64,000 nt of DNA from IMG/VR virus record IMGVR_UViG_3300027782_000078, positions 1 to 64,000 of that record; one strand, 5' to 3'. Made by a program: the position numbers and the translations under genes. Positions within the stretch are counted from its first letter, which is position 1. Every line of letters begins with the position of its first letter. Of the stretch, positions 1 through 8,646 are shown piece by piece. This DNA comes from a virus. Below the pieces are notes generated by a model. The model did not search any database. It was not told where the DNA came from and saw only the letters and a list, made by a program, of their open reading frames with translations.

Positions 1-109
1 TTAATGAACGCGCAAGAAAATATCTTCTCTGCGCTTCATTCAGATCAGAAACGATGAGTGCGCCATTCACACTGGAAAACTCTGACGCCAACTTTATTTC
101 GCCACTCAT
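1..109 (-). CDS. Partial small virion-region protein, cut by window edge
   Basis: A leftward reading frame starts at ATG 109 with a good AGGAG ribosome binding site about 8 bases upstream, and stays open for 36 codons to the window edge (it begins MSGEIKLASEF). It follows the 91-residue gene ending at 138 in the same direction, so it is probably the next gene of the tail/fiber block. Nothing in the visible part identifies a function. Confidence 0.6.
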   Translation of the reverse strand, partial: MSGEIKLASEFSSVNGALIVSDLNEAQRRYFLARSL

Positions 110-137
110 AATAATCTCCTGAATTTATTCTATCATT

Positions 138-413
138 TTATGGTGCAGATGATGTAGTTGTATCAATACCCGCTGCTCTTGCCAAGGCATTCCTAGCGGC
201 TTGTGGAAGTGTTGATTGAGAAGCGATCCATGAAAGAAGTGATTGTCTTTCTTCTTCTTCTTGCGCCGCTTTTAAGTCTTTGGCAACGCGTTCCGCCTCG
301 GCGCGGGACACGTCCGCATTCCGTTGCGTGATCTCCTGCTCCGTCAACGGTCGGACGGTCTCCACGCCGGTTTCACAGTTGATCTCGATGGCGATGGGTG
401 GTTCAGTATTCAT
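138..413 (-). CDS. Small hypothetical protein of the tail block
   Basis: Predicted 91-residue charged, helical protein. It opens with an acidic segment containing NCETG, then a long Arg/Glu/Ala-rich helix (about residues 25-60). The start is fixed by a TAATG overlap with the stop of the upstream gene at 413, which implies translational coupling. The NCETG near the N-terminus also occurs in the 129-residue protein at 7508-7897, which likewise follows a fiber gene, so the two may be related accessory or assembly factors (inference). No known family recognised. Confidence 0.75.
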   Translation of the reverse strand: MNTEPPIAIEINCETGVETVRPLTEQEITQRNADVSRAEAERVAKDLKAAQEEEERQSLLSWIASQSTLPQAARNALARAAGIDTTTSSAP

Positions 414-910
414 TATGGGTATCCGTAGAGCGAAAGTGTTGTACCGCTTGTTAAGCCTCCACCCCCACTTTCAAACACCGTAATTGACGTGATTGCCGCT
501 GTATTTTTCCAATATCCGCTTGTAAGTCCTGACGTGATTAGTGTGGCAGTTGTAGAGGCGTTGTAGTTATATCCAGTTGTCAAAGCCTTCCATTTTGTAG
601 ATGAATTAGAATAACGTGATATATATGCTACTGCATCTGCCATCGATAATGGATAAAAGTTGCCGGATGAATGAGCGACTCCTAAAGTCAATGAGTTGGA
701 TGCTCCTCCTGCTGTTATGTAGTTCGATGCTGTATCTGTGTTAAATTGAGCCAACAACGTATTGCCCAACCCGCTACCCGCAGAATATGCAGATGCAATA
801 ATATTAAGGTGAGTATACGTTTGCGGTATACTGCTGAATGTGTAACTTGTTACAGTACTCCCCAAAGTGGTTGACGCCAGCAGCACCGGGACATCTGCTC
901 TGAATGCCAT
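413..910 (-). CDS. Putative tail/fiber protein, beta-rich C-terminal domain type
   Basis: Predicted 165 residues from ATG 910, which overlaps the stop of the upstream gene as TAATG. It begins MAFRADVPVLLAS and continues with a segment containing YTFSSIPQTYTHL, a pattern I associate with phage fiber tip domains. The 249-residue fiber at 7897-8646 has the matching ISFSNIPLTYKNL, so the two are paralogous. Rich in Ser, Thr, Gly and Tyr as expected for a virion adhesin. Role in host binding is inferred from type and location. Confidence 0.75.
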   Translation of the reverse strand: MAFRADVPVLLASTTLGSTVTSYTFSSIPQTYTHLNIIASAYSAGSGLGNTLLAQFNTDTASNYITAGGASNSLTLGVAHSSGNFYPLSMADAVAYISRYSNSSTKWKALTTGYNYNASTTATLITSGLTSGYWKNTAAITSITVFESGGGGLTSGTTLSLYGYP

Positions 911-1299
911 TACAACAAACTCCAATTCGCGCCATCAGAAACAACTACAAAATTATTATACTGTGTTGTAAACCCTAATGACGTGCTTCCATCTATGGTC
1001 TGGGAAGAAGTAGTAGCAATGGTAAGTGTATAGGCAGAAGTGCTGGTTTTCTTGATTTGATATATTCTTCCGGCGATTCCTACTGCGGTGGGAAGCGTGA
1101 CGGTATAACTTGATGTTCCGCCGCAAAGAACAATATGATGAGCGATGGTCAGAGTCAGGGCAGATGTAATGGAGAGAATTGCTGCGCTAAACGCACCGGC
1201 AACGGAAAGCGAACCAGCCAACGACACTGATCCGGCGTCAACGGATAATGACGTTCCGGCAGATCCTGTTATTTGTAATGATGCTGCACTTGTTGGCAT
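910..1299 (-). CDS. Small tail-fiber-like protein
   Basis: Predicted 129 residues, Ser/Thr/Gly-rich, with a GAGGAAA ribosome binding site before ATG 1299. The N-terminal 40 residues (MPTSAASLQITGS, then LSVDAGSVSLAGSLSV) match the N-terminus of the 1079-residue fiber at 4262-7501 (LSVDTGTVSLAGGLSV), so it is probably a shortened paralog carrying the same attachment module. The C-terminal part (TVTLPTAVGIAGRIYQIKK, then FVVVSDGANWSLL) is a repeat style common in phage fibers. Overlaps the next gene by one base. Confidence 0.75.
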   Translation of the reverse strand: MPTSAASLQITGSAGTSLSVDAGSVSLAGSLSVAGAFSAAILSITSALTLTIAHHIVLCGGTSSYTVTLPTAVGIAGRIYQIKKTSTSAYTLTIATTSSQTIDGSTSLGFTTQYNNFVVVSDGANWSLL

Positions 1300-1309
1300 G
1301 TCAATTTCC

Positions 1310-2356
1310 TCAGGATGTTCCTACACTAAATCCCACATGTGTAATGACAAGAGTATCATAATCTGATCGTTTTCCATTCCCTGTAGATACTGTTGTTCCA
1401 GAGGCAAACCACGATCCGTTTGTGTGGTTGTATGCAGATCCGGAACTTGAACCAAGAGGAAGTTGATACAATAATTGCCATCCAAGGGTGGCTGAAAATC
1501 CCCAGACTCTTCCTACTGTTACTCCTACGCCACCCGCTCCTCCGCTAGCACTACTCTCTCCCCCAAAAAATTGGTACCCCCCAGAATTTCCGTCAAAATC
1601 ATTACCGCCATTAGCAAAGCCAAAATTAATCACTGCCCAGTCCGAAGCATCAGCAGTTCCATCTCCGGCAATAAATTGTACGCGATTATACTGAGTAAAA
1701 TAATTGTTTGTAGCAATTGGGCTAGCAGTGTATGAAAGATTTCCACTATATGATGCATTCCATGTAGCCGATCCGGTATTTGACGACGTTCCAATAATTC
1801 CAAAACTTGTTATGTAATTGAGGAATGTCCTGCTTCCTCCCGGAATCGCAAGATAAGAAAACGCAGATGGAGAAGTTGCTGACACTGTAGAATATATTGA
1901 AGGAGTAAATGTTGGCTCAGTTGCTCCAGTGCTGATATCAGAAACTGTATAATTCTGTGTTGTTCCAATTGTTACAGATAAACTATTGGTAATAGTAAAA
2001 TTTATTACTTCAGTTCCTTCAGTAAATCCATCAAGTGCAAGAGTGGTAGTTCCTGTTCCCACGCCAGAAGAAACAACGATAGAAAAAGTTCTTACATTTG
2101 ATTGAAAATCACTAGCATTCAAGAAATTTCCAGATACTAAATTCGGAGTTGCCGTGTAGGTACCATCGGGAACTGCAATCAATTTAATACTGATTGTTTG
2201 TCCTTCATTAATAAATGCTTCAGAATTAATAATATTTACGGATGGCCACAACGTATTATAAAATATTTCTGTAATTTCGGATATTCCTGCAGAAGTTCTA
2301 CCCAGATCATCAGTACTTGTTCCCGATGAAAGTATTAATCCATTTTTTCTTTTCAT
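1310..2356 (-). CDS. Fiber/adhesin protein with Calx-beta-like domain
   Basis: Predicted 348 residues. Residues about 45-135 look like a Calx-beta-type sandwich: an INEGQTISIKL strand, an acidic loop, and DGFTEGTEVINFTITN near the end. The 350-residue protein at 14712-15764 has the same order (SSINETNSITVLI, then DAFTEGSEQFNVTI), so these are paralogs. The remainder is Gly/Ser/aromatic-rich with no motif I can name. Ribosome binding site is weak. Probably a virion surface protein; ligand unknown. Confidence 0.75.
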   Translation of the reverse strand: MKRKNGLILSSGTSTDDLGRTSAGISEITEIFYNTLWPSVNIINSEAFINEGQTISIKLIAVPDGTYTATPNLVSGNFLNASDFQSNVRTFSIVVSSGVGTGTTTLALDGFTEGTEVINFTITNSLSVTIGTTQNYTVSDISTGATEPTFTPSIYSTVSATSPSAFSYLAIPGGSRTFLNYITSFGIIGTSSNTGSATWNASYSGNLSYTASPIATNNYFTQYNRVQFIAGDGTADASDWAVINFGFANGGNDFDGNSGGYQFFGGESSASGGAGGVGVTVGRVWGFSATLGWQLLYQLPLGSSSGSAYNHTNGSWFASGTTVSTGNGKRSDYDTLVITHVGFSVGTS

Positions 2357-2387
2357 GATATATTCATACTTTTCATTGTAAAAAAAT

Positions 2388-3890
2388 TTACGTTACAACA
2401 GGAAGAATTTCTATAAATCCGTTTCCCCATGACGGAACATATGCAGTAGCAGTAGATGATTGTTCGAGTTGAAAACCCCAAATATATACAGTGTAATTTG
2501 GAGTTAGTGACCCAGTGTGAAAAGGAAAAAATTCCAAAGCAGAACCGCCAGTCGAAGTAAGTGTTGCAGTTGCCGAAAATCGCTGCCAACTTGTTGTCAA
2601 TGTGGGATTTGCCCCAGTAGCGTTATACGTATCAACAGAACCGTTTCTCCAAAGTTGATTATTGTTGAGGTTTGTGGAAGATCCAGAGGCAATACGCGCC
2701 CAATAGGAAACTGTGTAGGTTCCCGCAGGCAAAGCGGCTGCAGTATATGGATTTGTGGTAACGTACCAAGACCAGTACGTATAACTAGCAACAGTTCCGG
2801 TATAAAACTGCAGAACACCATTTCCTCCGGCAGGATTGGTTATTGCGCTGTTATACGTCAGCGTACTACTTCCGTTCAAATACAGACTATACCATCGAGA
2901 ATTAAATACTCCCGCTTGAGTATTGCCGTAAGAATATTGATACAAAAATTCTCCATTTCGTAGAAGATTTTTTGTATTGGCTGTGGAATTTGTAGTTGTA
3001 GAAACTAATGTTGCAGATCCATATGATTGCAAATAGTTTGATCCACCCCCTCCGGTTGGCCAGTTTGCTGCTCCGCCATACCATCCACCGCCACCACCTC
3101 CGGTGACCCAGCTACTACCGCTCCCTCCGTTTGGCCAAGCATATCCGGAGAAACTTGCCGATGAAGTGGTATATGAAGCTCCTCCTGTGCCGCTACCGCC
3201 AAATCCATATGCTCCATTGCCGGTATAAGTGGAACTCATATTATTTCCTCCATCTAGTCCAGCAGCAGTAGTGCTTGCTCCTGTACCAACGTGTCCCGCA
3301 TCCAGCGTTGAAGTGGTATTGGTAAACGCTGTGGTTGGACCACCACTTCCCGGTCGTTCATTTGGAGTATCGTAGTGCCCATAGGAGCCTCCATTAGCGC
3401 CGCCTCCACCTCCCGCCACAATGAAACGAGAATTTAATGACGCCGTTTCAATAAATGATGCTTGAGAAAATGTTGTTCCTCCGTTATATACAGTTCGTAT
3501 GTCTGATGATCCTCCTCCAGAGCCGCCGCTACCGCTGTATCCATTATTGCCACGTCCTGCAAATAGGTAATATCTTCCGACAGCAAGTGTATAAATTGCC
3601 TCTACATATCCTCCGGTTCCTCCTACCTGATTGACACCGCTATTGTATGTACCGGGTCCGCCAGCGCCGCCGACACAACGCACAATGCATTTTCCTGCAG
3701 TCGTCACGTCAATGTAGTCCATTGCGTTTCGAAAACCAAAAAAATATGTATTAACAGAAGTAGATCCTCCATTTACTGTAAATAAAACATCACTACTTAC
3801 TTTTGATAAGAATGCGTATCTCATTCCGCCGCTTCCAGAATTTCTTGTGGAAACTCCAATATAATTATTATTTCCTGAAAAATATCCCAT
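2388..3890 (-). CDS. Glycine-rich virion protein with C-terminal carbohydrate-binding-like domain
   Basis: Predicted 500 residues. Residues about 80-300 are very Gly-rich with GGAGGPG, LFAGRGNNG, SDIRT and FIVAGGGGGANGG, the pattern of the Gly-rich domain shared by some phage and bacterial surface proteins and the ALK receptor (PF12810 type). Residues about 315-480 (LLRNGEF, LPAGTYTVSYWARI, TTSWQRFSATATL, YIWGFQLE) match the layout of CBM4/9-like jelly-roll modules on phage tails. Its ATG overlaps the upstream stop as TGATG. Likely host-surface glycan recognition (inference). Confidence 0.8.
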   Translation of the reverse strand: MGYFSGNNNYIGVSTRNSGSGGMRYAFLSKVSSDVLFTVNGGSTSVNTYFFGFRNAMDYIDVTTAGKCIVRCVGGAGGPGTYNSGVNQVGGTGGYVEAIYTLAVGRYYLFAGRGNNGYSGSGGSGGGSSDIRTVYNGGTTFSQASFIETASLNSRFIVAGGGGGANGGSYGHYDTPNERPGSGGPTTAFTNTTSTLDAGHVGTGASTTAAGLDGGNNMSSTYTGNGAYGFGGSGTGGASYTTSSASFSGYAWPNGGSGSSWVTGGGGGGWYGGAANWPTGGGGSNYLQSYGSATLVSTTTNSTANTKNLLRNGEFLYQYSYGNTQAGVFNSRWYSLYLNGSSTLTYNSAITNPAGGNGVLQFYTGTVASYTYWSWYVTTNPYTAAALPAGTYTVSYWARIASGSSTNLNNNQLWRNGSVDTYNATGANPTLTTSWQRFSATATLTSTGGSALEFFPFHTGSLTPNYTVYIWGFQLEQSSTATAYVPSWGNGFIEILPVVT

Positions 3891-4249
3891 CAGGAAATTT
3901 CCTCATAACTGCAAAAAGCATGCAAAGAAGTTGCTGCACTGGCAAGTATGTACAGAACATCATTTTCTTCAAGATAAATACTTGTGTCTTTGCTTAATAC
4001 AACAAGGGACGATGTTGCCGGACATGCAATTGCATAAGCAAGATACACTGTAGTAGTAGCATTTTTTAGTACATACACGGTAGCAGATGCTGACGCTCCC
4101 GTAATATTGGAGAAAAGCAAGGTATTTATTTTTAGTACTTTTCCAGATGATGCCGCATTTGATAGAAGTGCCACAGCAGAAATGGTAGCTAGCAATCCTG
4201 TGGATTTAGCGGTGATGGTTGATACATTTACAACATTTGGCGCTGCCAT
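3890..4249 (-). CDS. Small virion-associated protein, MAAPNVVNV family
   Basis: Predicted 119 residues. It is a clear paralog of the 120-residue protein at 16549-16911: both begin M(A/T)APN, share SSGKVLK near the middle, and end with a VVLSKDTxIYLEENDxL segment and SYEEI. The predicted fold is all-beta. An AAAGGA ribosome binding site precedes ATG 4249. Each copy sits directly upstream of a fiber gene, so it may be a small coat or connector protein (inference). Exact role unknown. Confidence 0.75.
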   Translation of the reverse strand: MAAPNVVNVSTITAKSTGLLATISAVALLSNAASSGKVLKINTLLFSNITGASASATVYVLKNATTTVYLAYAIACPATSSLVVLSKDTSIYLEENDVLYILASAATSLHAFCSYEEIS

Positions 4250-4261
4250 GATTATTTCCTT

Positions 4262-7200
4262 TTATCCAAATACCATTGCCATGGCAATGGCTTTGCCTGT
4301 TGAGGCAACACTAGTTTCGGATCCAGCAGATCCACTTCGATAATATATCGAACCCGATTTGCTGTACAGAGTGGTAAGTCCAGATCCCGGAGCGGAGGGA
4401 GAAGATGACTGATCGGTAAATATAACTGTTGGAGCGCTAACAGATGTTGCACTTAATGACAGCCCAGTACCGCTTACCACTCCACTTGTAATTGTGGCAT
4501 CAGGAACAAATAAAAACGCTGATGCACTTCTGTCAAATCCAAAAAAACCTTTTTTGGCTGACGTTCCATTGTGCCACTGGAATGTAATTCCGCGATCATA
4601 GCCATCATCAATTGAGGGAGCAATGCCTCCCAGTCCGCCACCAATATCAATAGTAGGATTTTCTATCGTTGTTACCACCGAATTATAGGTGGTAAATGTT
4701 CCTAAAACAGTAAGATTTCCGGAAATATTTACCGTTGTTGCATTGAGTGTGGTAGCAGTAAGTGTTGTAATATTTCCATTTGTGGCGGTAATATCAGTTA
4801 ATGAGTTTGCCCAAGACATTGCTCCGCCCGTGGTGCTAGTAAGAAAATATCCCGTTGAGGCAGGAGCGCCAGACGGAAGAGTGTAGGTGACATTTGCTGT
4901 CGGTGTCGCCGCAGACTGAAGTTGCGTCCAGTTTGTCCCTGCGGTTGTGCCGTTGAGTCTCAATGTCCCAGCAACATCGAGTTTTGCAGCAGGGGCGGTT
5001 ATTCCAATTCCCACATTTCCGGAAGCAAGAACCGACAGTAGCGGTGACCCTCCCCAAAATGTCAAATCGGAACGATTGCTCGTGCTTCCAGATCCCGCAT
5101 TATAAAAGCCCCACGCGACAGAGTTGTTTGTACTATTTGCTTTTCCTATTCCAAAATACGCCGTATTGCCAACAGATAATGCGGAAGCAAGTCCCGTCAT
5201 GACATTGGTATACGTGACATTGTCGTTGGTAACAATATCCAGAGGAATGGTTGGAGTAGTACCAATTCCAAGACGCAATGGAAAAGACGTATATCCACTC
5301 TCGTCAAGAAGAGACGCTCTTCGGTTTAACGCTCCAAAGAATCCAGAATTTGGCCCAATGGTGTATGTTGCGCTTGCCACTGTCTGATTGACATCTACAG
5401 TCAACTGAGTGGTGCTGACAACGGCTTTGATTGTTCCTCCCCGAACAGGGGGAATGCTTCCGGTAAAAACAAACTCTGATCCGACCGGAGCGTTCGATAC
5501 TGTCCATCCTGTACCAGATCCGGTAATGGTGTTTCCAGATTGCGACGCTGTTCCTGTAGTATACGGAGCAACATACGTATATTGACTAACATAAATTGGC
5601 TCAGTTGCGCTGTCGCCTGTTGCAATCTCAAGATATCCATTATCTGCAGACATTGCAGTAGAAGTTGTTCCATTCCATCCAAGTGAGCGATTCCCAACCT
5701 GAAGGCGAAAGGAATCACTTCCTGTATACAGTGCATAGATTATGTCGGTGAAATTTGCCCGAGCTGCGGTTTCTGATGCATGAGTAAGAAATGTCAAACC
5801 CTTGCTGTTATTGATTTGCAATCCTCCGGTAGGAGGAATTCTAATTTGTTCTGATGCGGAAGTGTAAATTGAAAACGGCGTTGTTGTGGAACTAAGATAA
5901 ATATATGCTGCTTCTCCGCCAGAGTAGGTGGAGCTTCGAATGCCAAAATCCATCAATCTGTCATTGGAAGAAACGGAAATATTGGCATAACTGCCCGCAT
6001 TGCCATTCCCAAACCATCCACTGGTGGTGCTTCCGGATTGCCCAAATGCCGTAATAACTCCATAATTAACTGTTGTGCCAACGGCTAGAGCGCCTGTTGC
6101 ATGAAAATTAAAATATGGATTCCAGAATAACGTAGCAGCAGCACCACTTGCATTATTGACGGTACTAATTCCAAGAGTAACACCATAGGTCGTTCCGCCA
6201 AAATTATTGCCAAATCCCCACGCATATCCGTTTCCAGCAAATTTCCAAGACGTATCATAATAACTGTTACTCAATAAGGCTCCATACGTGGGAGTAAGAG
6301 TAATTCCATTTCCGCCAATGCTCAAAGTACTTCCCACGGGAGTTCCCGCTCCCATGCTGAAAAGATTTCCGGTAGTTATTTGAAATCCCGGAGCGGTAAA
6401 ACTGGAATCCGTAGCGTTTCCGCCGCCAATGGCGAAATTATTAGTATTATATGCGTACCCAATAGACCATACGGTATTGCCAGATCGAATCAAATTGATA
6501 TATTGACCAGAAGCAGTTGGTTTGGTAATGACTAAAGCCCCGTTATAGGCGTTATCTTTTCCTGTTCCGGAGGGAGCAATGGACAACTTTCCAGTTATGC
6601 CAGCAACTCCGGAAACGTCAAGTTGGTATCCAGAAACAGGATTTCCGGAGAACCCCACTTCGCCCGTGTTGTTCATTCGCATGCCGCCCGTTCCGTTGAA
6701 CCACGGAGCCAATACGAAATTTCCGGTTCCTGCCGATCCGGCGCTAAAGATAATCGCGTTGTCATTGGCGGAAACGAGATTATTAAATGACCCAGTTCCT
6801 GTTGTTCCGGGAAGAGCTAACATGAAGCGAGTTGAGTCAGTAAGAAATAATCCATCATTGCTTGCGGTGGTTCGCATATTCAATGCGTATCCGCCAGCAC
6901 TAAGATCGGAAGTCCACGTTCCCACCAAGACTTGTCCGCCTCTTTTGATGCGAAATGGCGTAGCAATAAGTGTCGATCCATCATCAGCATACGTGCTGAT
7001 GTAGAATTCCGACCCTGCATTTGCACCCGTCTCGGTAGTCAATGCTGTGCCTACTCGTATTCTAAGGGTCTGTGTGCCAGTCTTGGTAAAACTTGAATAT
7101 TCTTGAGATAGATTAGCAATAAGATTTGTGACCGTAAGAGTGGGAATGACTCCGGGAAGTCGAGCCGCGCTAATAGTGCCAGACGTAATGTTTGTTGCTA

Positions 7201-7501
7201 CCGTGGTGTCCGTAAATGCTGATGCGGAAAGTCCTACAGTATCCGCAATACGTTTCTCTGTTGCCGATGTTCCGGATTGGAAATAAAGATTTCCATCAGA
7301 TTTGGCGTAAATCCTGCTCTTCGAAGCACCCGGTGCTGCCGGTGTCGTCATGGCGGACAGCACAAGTCCGGTATCAAGAATATTGACGCCACTCGACACA
7401 GAAAGTCCGCCAGCAAGACTCACTGTTCCCGTATCAACAGATAGCGCAGTAATAGCCGAGCTTGCCGCGCTAATGCTTACTGACGTAGAAGATGCTGGCA
7501 T
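4262..7501 (-). CDS. Long tail fiber protein with modular repeats
   Basis: Predicted 1079 residues, Ser/Thr/Gly/Asn-rich. The N-terminus (LSVDTGTVSLAGGLSV) is shared with the 129-residue protein at 910-1299. Residues about 51-85 have a SRIYAKSDGNLYFQSG module and a similar one lies near the C-terminus. Residues about 945-1015 carry TIENPTIDIGG, DRGITFQWHNG and KKGFFGFDRS, a module I recall from cyanophage-like fibers and also present in the 773-residue fiber at 11499-13820. Probably a trimeric, beta-rich long fiber. Confidence 0.8.
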   Translation of the reverse strand: MPASSTSVSISAASSAITALSVDTGTVSLAGGLSVSSGVNILDTGLVLSAMTTPAAPGASKSRIYAKSDGNLYFQSGTSATEKRIADTVGLSASAFTDTTVATNITSGTISAARLPGVIPTLTVTNLIANLSQEYSSFTKTGTQTLRIRVGTALTTETGANAGSEFYISTYADDGSTLIATPFRIKRGGQVLVGTWTSDLSAGGYALNMRTTASNDGLFLTDSTRFMLALPGTTGTGSFNNLVSANDNAIIFSAGSAGTGNFVLAPWFNGTGGMRMNNTGEVGFSGNPVSGYQLDVSGVAGITGKLSIAPSGTGKDNAYNGALVITKPTASGQYINLIRSGNTVWSIGYAYNTNNFAIGGGNATDSSFTAPGFQITTGNLFSMGAGTPVGSTLSIGGNGITLTPTYGALLSNSYYDTSWKFAGNGYAWGFGNNFGGTTYGVTLGISTVNNASGAAATLFWNPYFNFHATGALAVGTTVNYGVITAFGQSGSTTSGWFGNGNAGSYANISVSSNDRLMDFGIRSSTYSGGEAAYIYLSSTTTPFSIYTSASEQIRIPPTGGLQINNSKGLTFLTHASETAARANFTDIIYALYTGSDSFRLQVGNRSLGWNGTTSTAMSADNGYLEIATGDSATEPIYVSQYTYVAPYTTGTASQSGNTITGSGTGWTVSNAPVGSEFVFTGSIPPVRGGTIKAVVSTTQLTVDVNQTVASATYTIGPNSGFFGALNRRASLLDESGYTSFPLRLGIGTTPTIPLDIVTNDNVTYTNVMTGLASALSVGNTAYFGIGKANSTNNSVAWGFYNAGSGSTSNRSDLTFWGGSPLLSVLASGNVGIGITAPAAKLDVAGTLRLNGTTAGTNWTQLQSAATPTANVTYTLPSGAPASTGYFLTSTTGGAMSWANSLTDITATNGNITTLTATTLNATTVNISGNLTVLGTFTTYNSVVTTIENPTIDIGGGLGGIAPSIDDGYDRGITFQWHNGTSAKKGFFGFDRSASAFLFVPDATITSGVVSGTGLSLSATSVSAPTVIFTDQSSSPSAPGSGLTTLYSKSGSIYYRSGSAGSETSVASTGKAIAMAMVFG

Positions 7502-7507
7502 TACGTA

Positions 7508-7897
7508 TTACTCCGAAGGCTTTTGTAGAGTATCAATAATTTGTTTGTTATATGATGAAAGAAGTCTGGATGCTTCAAGTTGAAATAATTCTTCCGCACG
7601 CTGAATGGTGATCAGTCCTTTGCCTTCGCCGTTAGGAGGCAATCCACCAGAAAAATCTGGCATCTGAATTTCAGGTCCGGCATTTGCAATAAGTGATAAC
7701 GAAGAAATGATGGATTGTTGCATTTCATTAATTTGCGATACTTTTTCTTGCAAGACAGAAAGTGCAGAAAGCAATGCAGCAGATTCTTGCTGTGCAACAG
7801 ATTCAATGATTGGAATTACATCGCTAGATTCCACCCATTCATCATGTTCAATTTCTTCAATTTCTCCCGTTTCGCAGTTTGCTACAATTTTTTTCAT
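7508..7897 (-). CDS. Small acidic/helical protein between fiber genes
   Basis: Predicted 129 residues starting MKKIVANCETGEIEEIEHDE. Residues about 25-70 form a heptad-like helix rich in Gln, Ser and Leu, and the C-terminal third is another helix (RAEELFQLEASRLLSSY). ATG 7897 overlaps the upstream fiber stop as TAATG. It shares NCETG near the N-terminus with the 91-residue protein at 138-413. A fiber chaperone or trimerisation partner is plausible but unproven. Confidence 0.7.
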   Translation of the reverse strand: MKKIVANCETGEIEEIEHDEWVESSDVIPIIESVAQQESAALLSALSVLQEKVSQINEMQQSIISSLSLIANAGPEIQMPDFSGGLPPNGEGKGLITIQRAEELFQLEASRLLSSYNKQIIDTLQKPSE

Positions 7898-8646
7898 TAC
7901 AATAATCCATACAGCGTTAATTTAGTATCTGTTGTCCAGTATTGCGTTCCAGCATCACTTCCGACCGAGGTTGTCCAGTACAAATCAAATCTATCAAAAC
8001 CCTGCCGTGATACTCCATTAACAAAAGAAAAATTTGATATGTGCGGGGCGGCGGAGTATCCATGATTATAAGACATAGTGCCCTGAGATCCAATTTGATT
8101 TACATAATCAGCAAATAGTATTTGAATTGCTCCAGCCATGCCTGCTGATGTAGTATAACCGCCACCATACCAGAAATATGCATAATTTTGACCGTTACCA
8201 TAAGTTCCATTATACCCTGAAGTACTGTAAAACTGGTAAAACATCCAATTAAAAGGCAATCTGGAGCCATTTTTATAGAAATCTACACAAAGATAGTAAC
8301 TTTGCGCATTATATGTTGTAGCAACACTTCCCGTTAATTGCAAATTTTTATATGTTAGAGGAATGTTTGAAAACGATATCCTGTTGGATAAATTTGTTCC
8401 GGCAATAGTGACAATGGATGCTATTGCTGCACTAGGAGTTGCAGCAAGTGCAGCGGAAATCGCCGATGATGTTCCTGAAGACACAGTTCTATCTTGTGAA
8501 AGTTCAAGCCACCTTGTTGTTGTTCCGCTATCAATAAGTCTTTTGTACAATTTATTTGTTGCAGTGTTGTACCACTCATCACCGGCCTGAGCGTCAGATG
8601 GCTCATTCGGCGATGAGTAGTGCTTGATGTAATCCCTTTTTGACAT
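7897..8646 (-). CDS. Tail fiber protein with receptor-binding-like C-terminus
   Basis: Predicted 249 residues. ATG 8646 overlaps the upstream stop as TAATG; an in-frame extension to 8721 is rejected because it would lie inside the neighbour. Residues about 10-40 (SSPNEPSDAQAGDEWYNTA, then KLYKRL) are a fiber module often seen before tip domains. Residues about 80-249 contain ISFSNIPLTYKNLQLTG and many Tyr/Trp/Gly residues, paralogous to the 165-residue protein at 413-910. Probably a host-contacting adhesin. Confidence 0.78.
   Translation of the reverse strand: MSKRDYIKHYSSPNEPSDAQAGDEWYNTATNKLYKRLIDSGTTTRWLELSQDRTVSSGTSSAISAALAATPSAAIASIVTIAGTNLSNRISFSNIPLTYKNLQLTGSVATTYNAQSYYLCVDFYKNGSRLPFNWMFYQFYSTSGYNGTYGNGQNYAYFWYGGGYTTSAGMAGAIQILFADYVNQIGSQGTMSYNHGYSAAPHISNFSFVNGVSRQGFDRFDLYWTTSVGSDAGTQYWTTDTKLTLYGLL

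Noticed and set aside
2388-3890. Silk-like or structural glycine-rich protein of cellular origin
   Set aside because: The carbohydrate-binding-like C-terminal part and the tight overlap with phage fiber genes make it a virion gene.
7897-8646. Diversity-generating retroelement target at the fiber tip
   Set aside because: No reverse transcriptase gene and no template repeat copy seen in the window.
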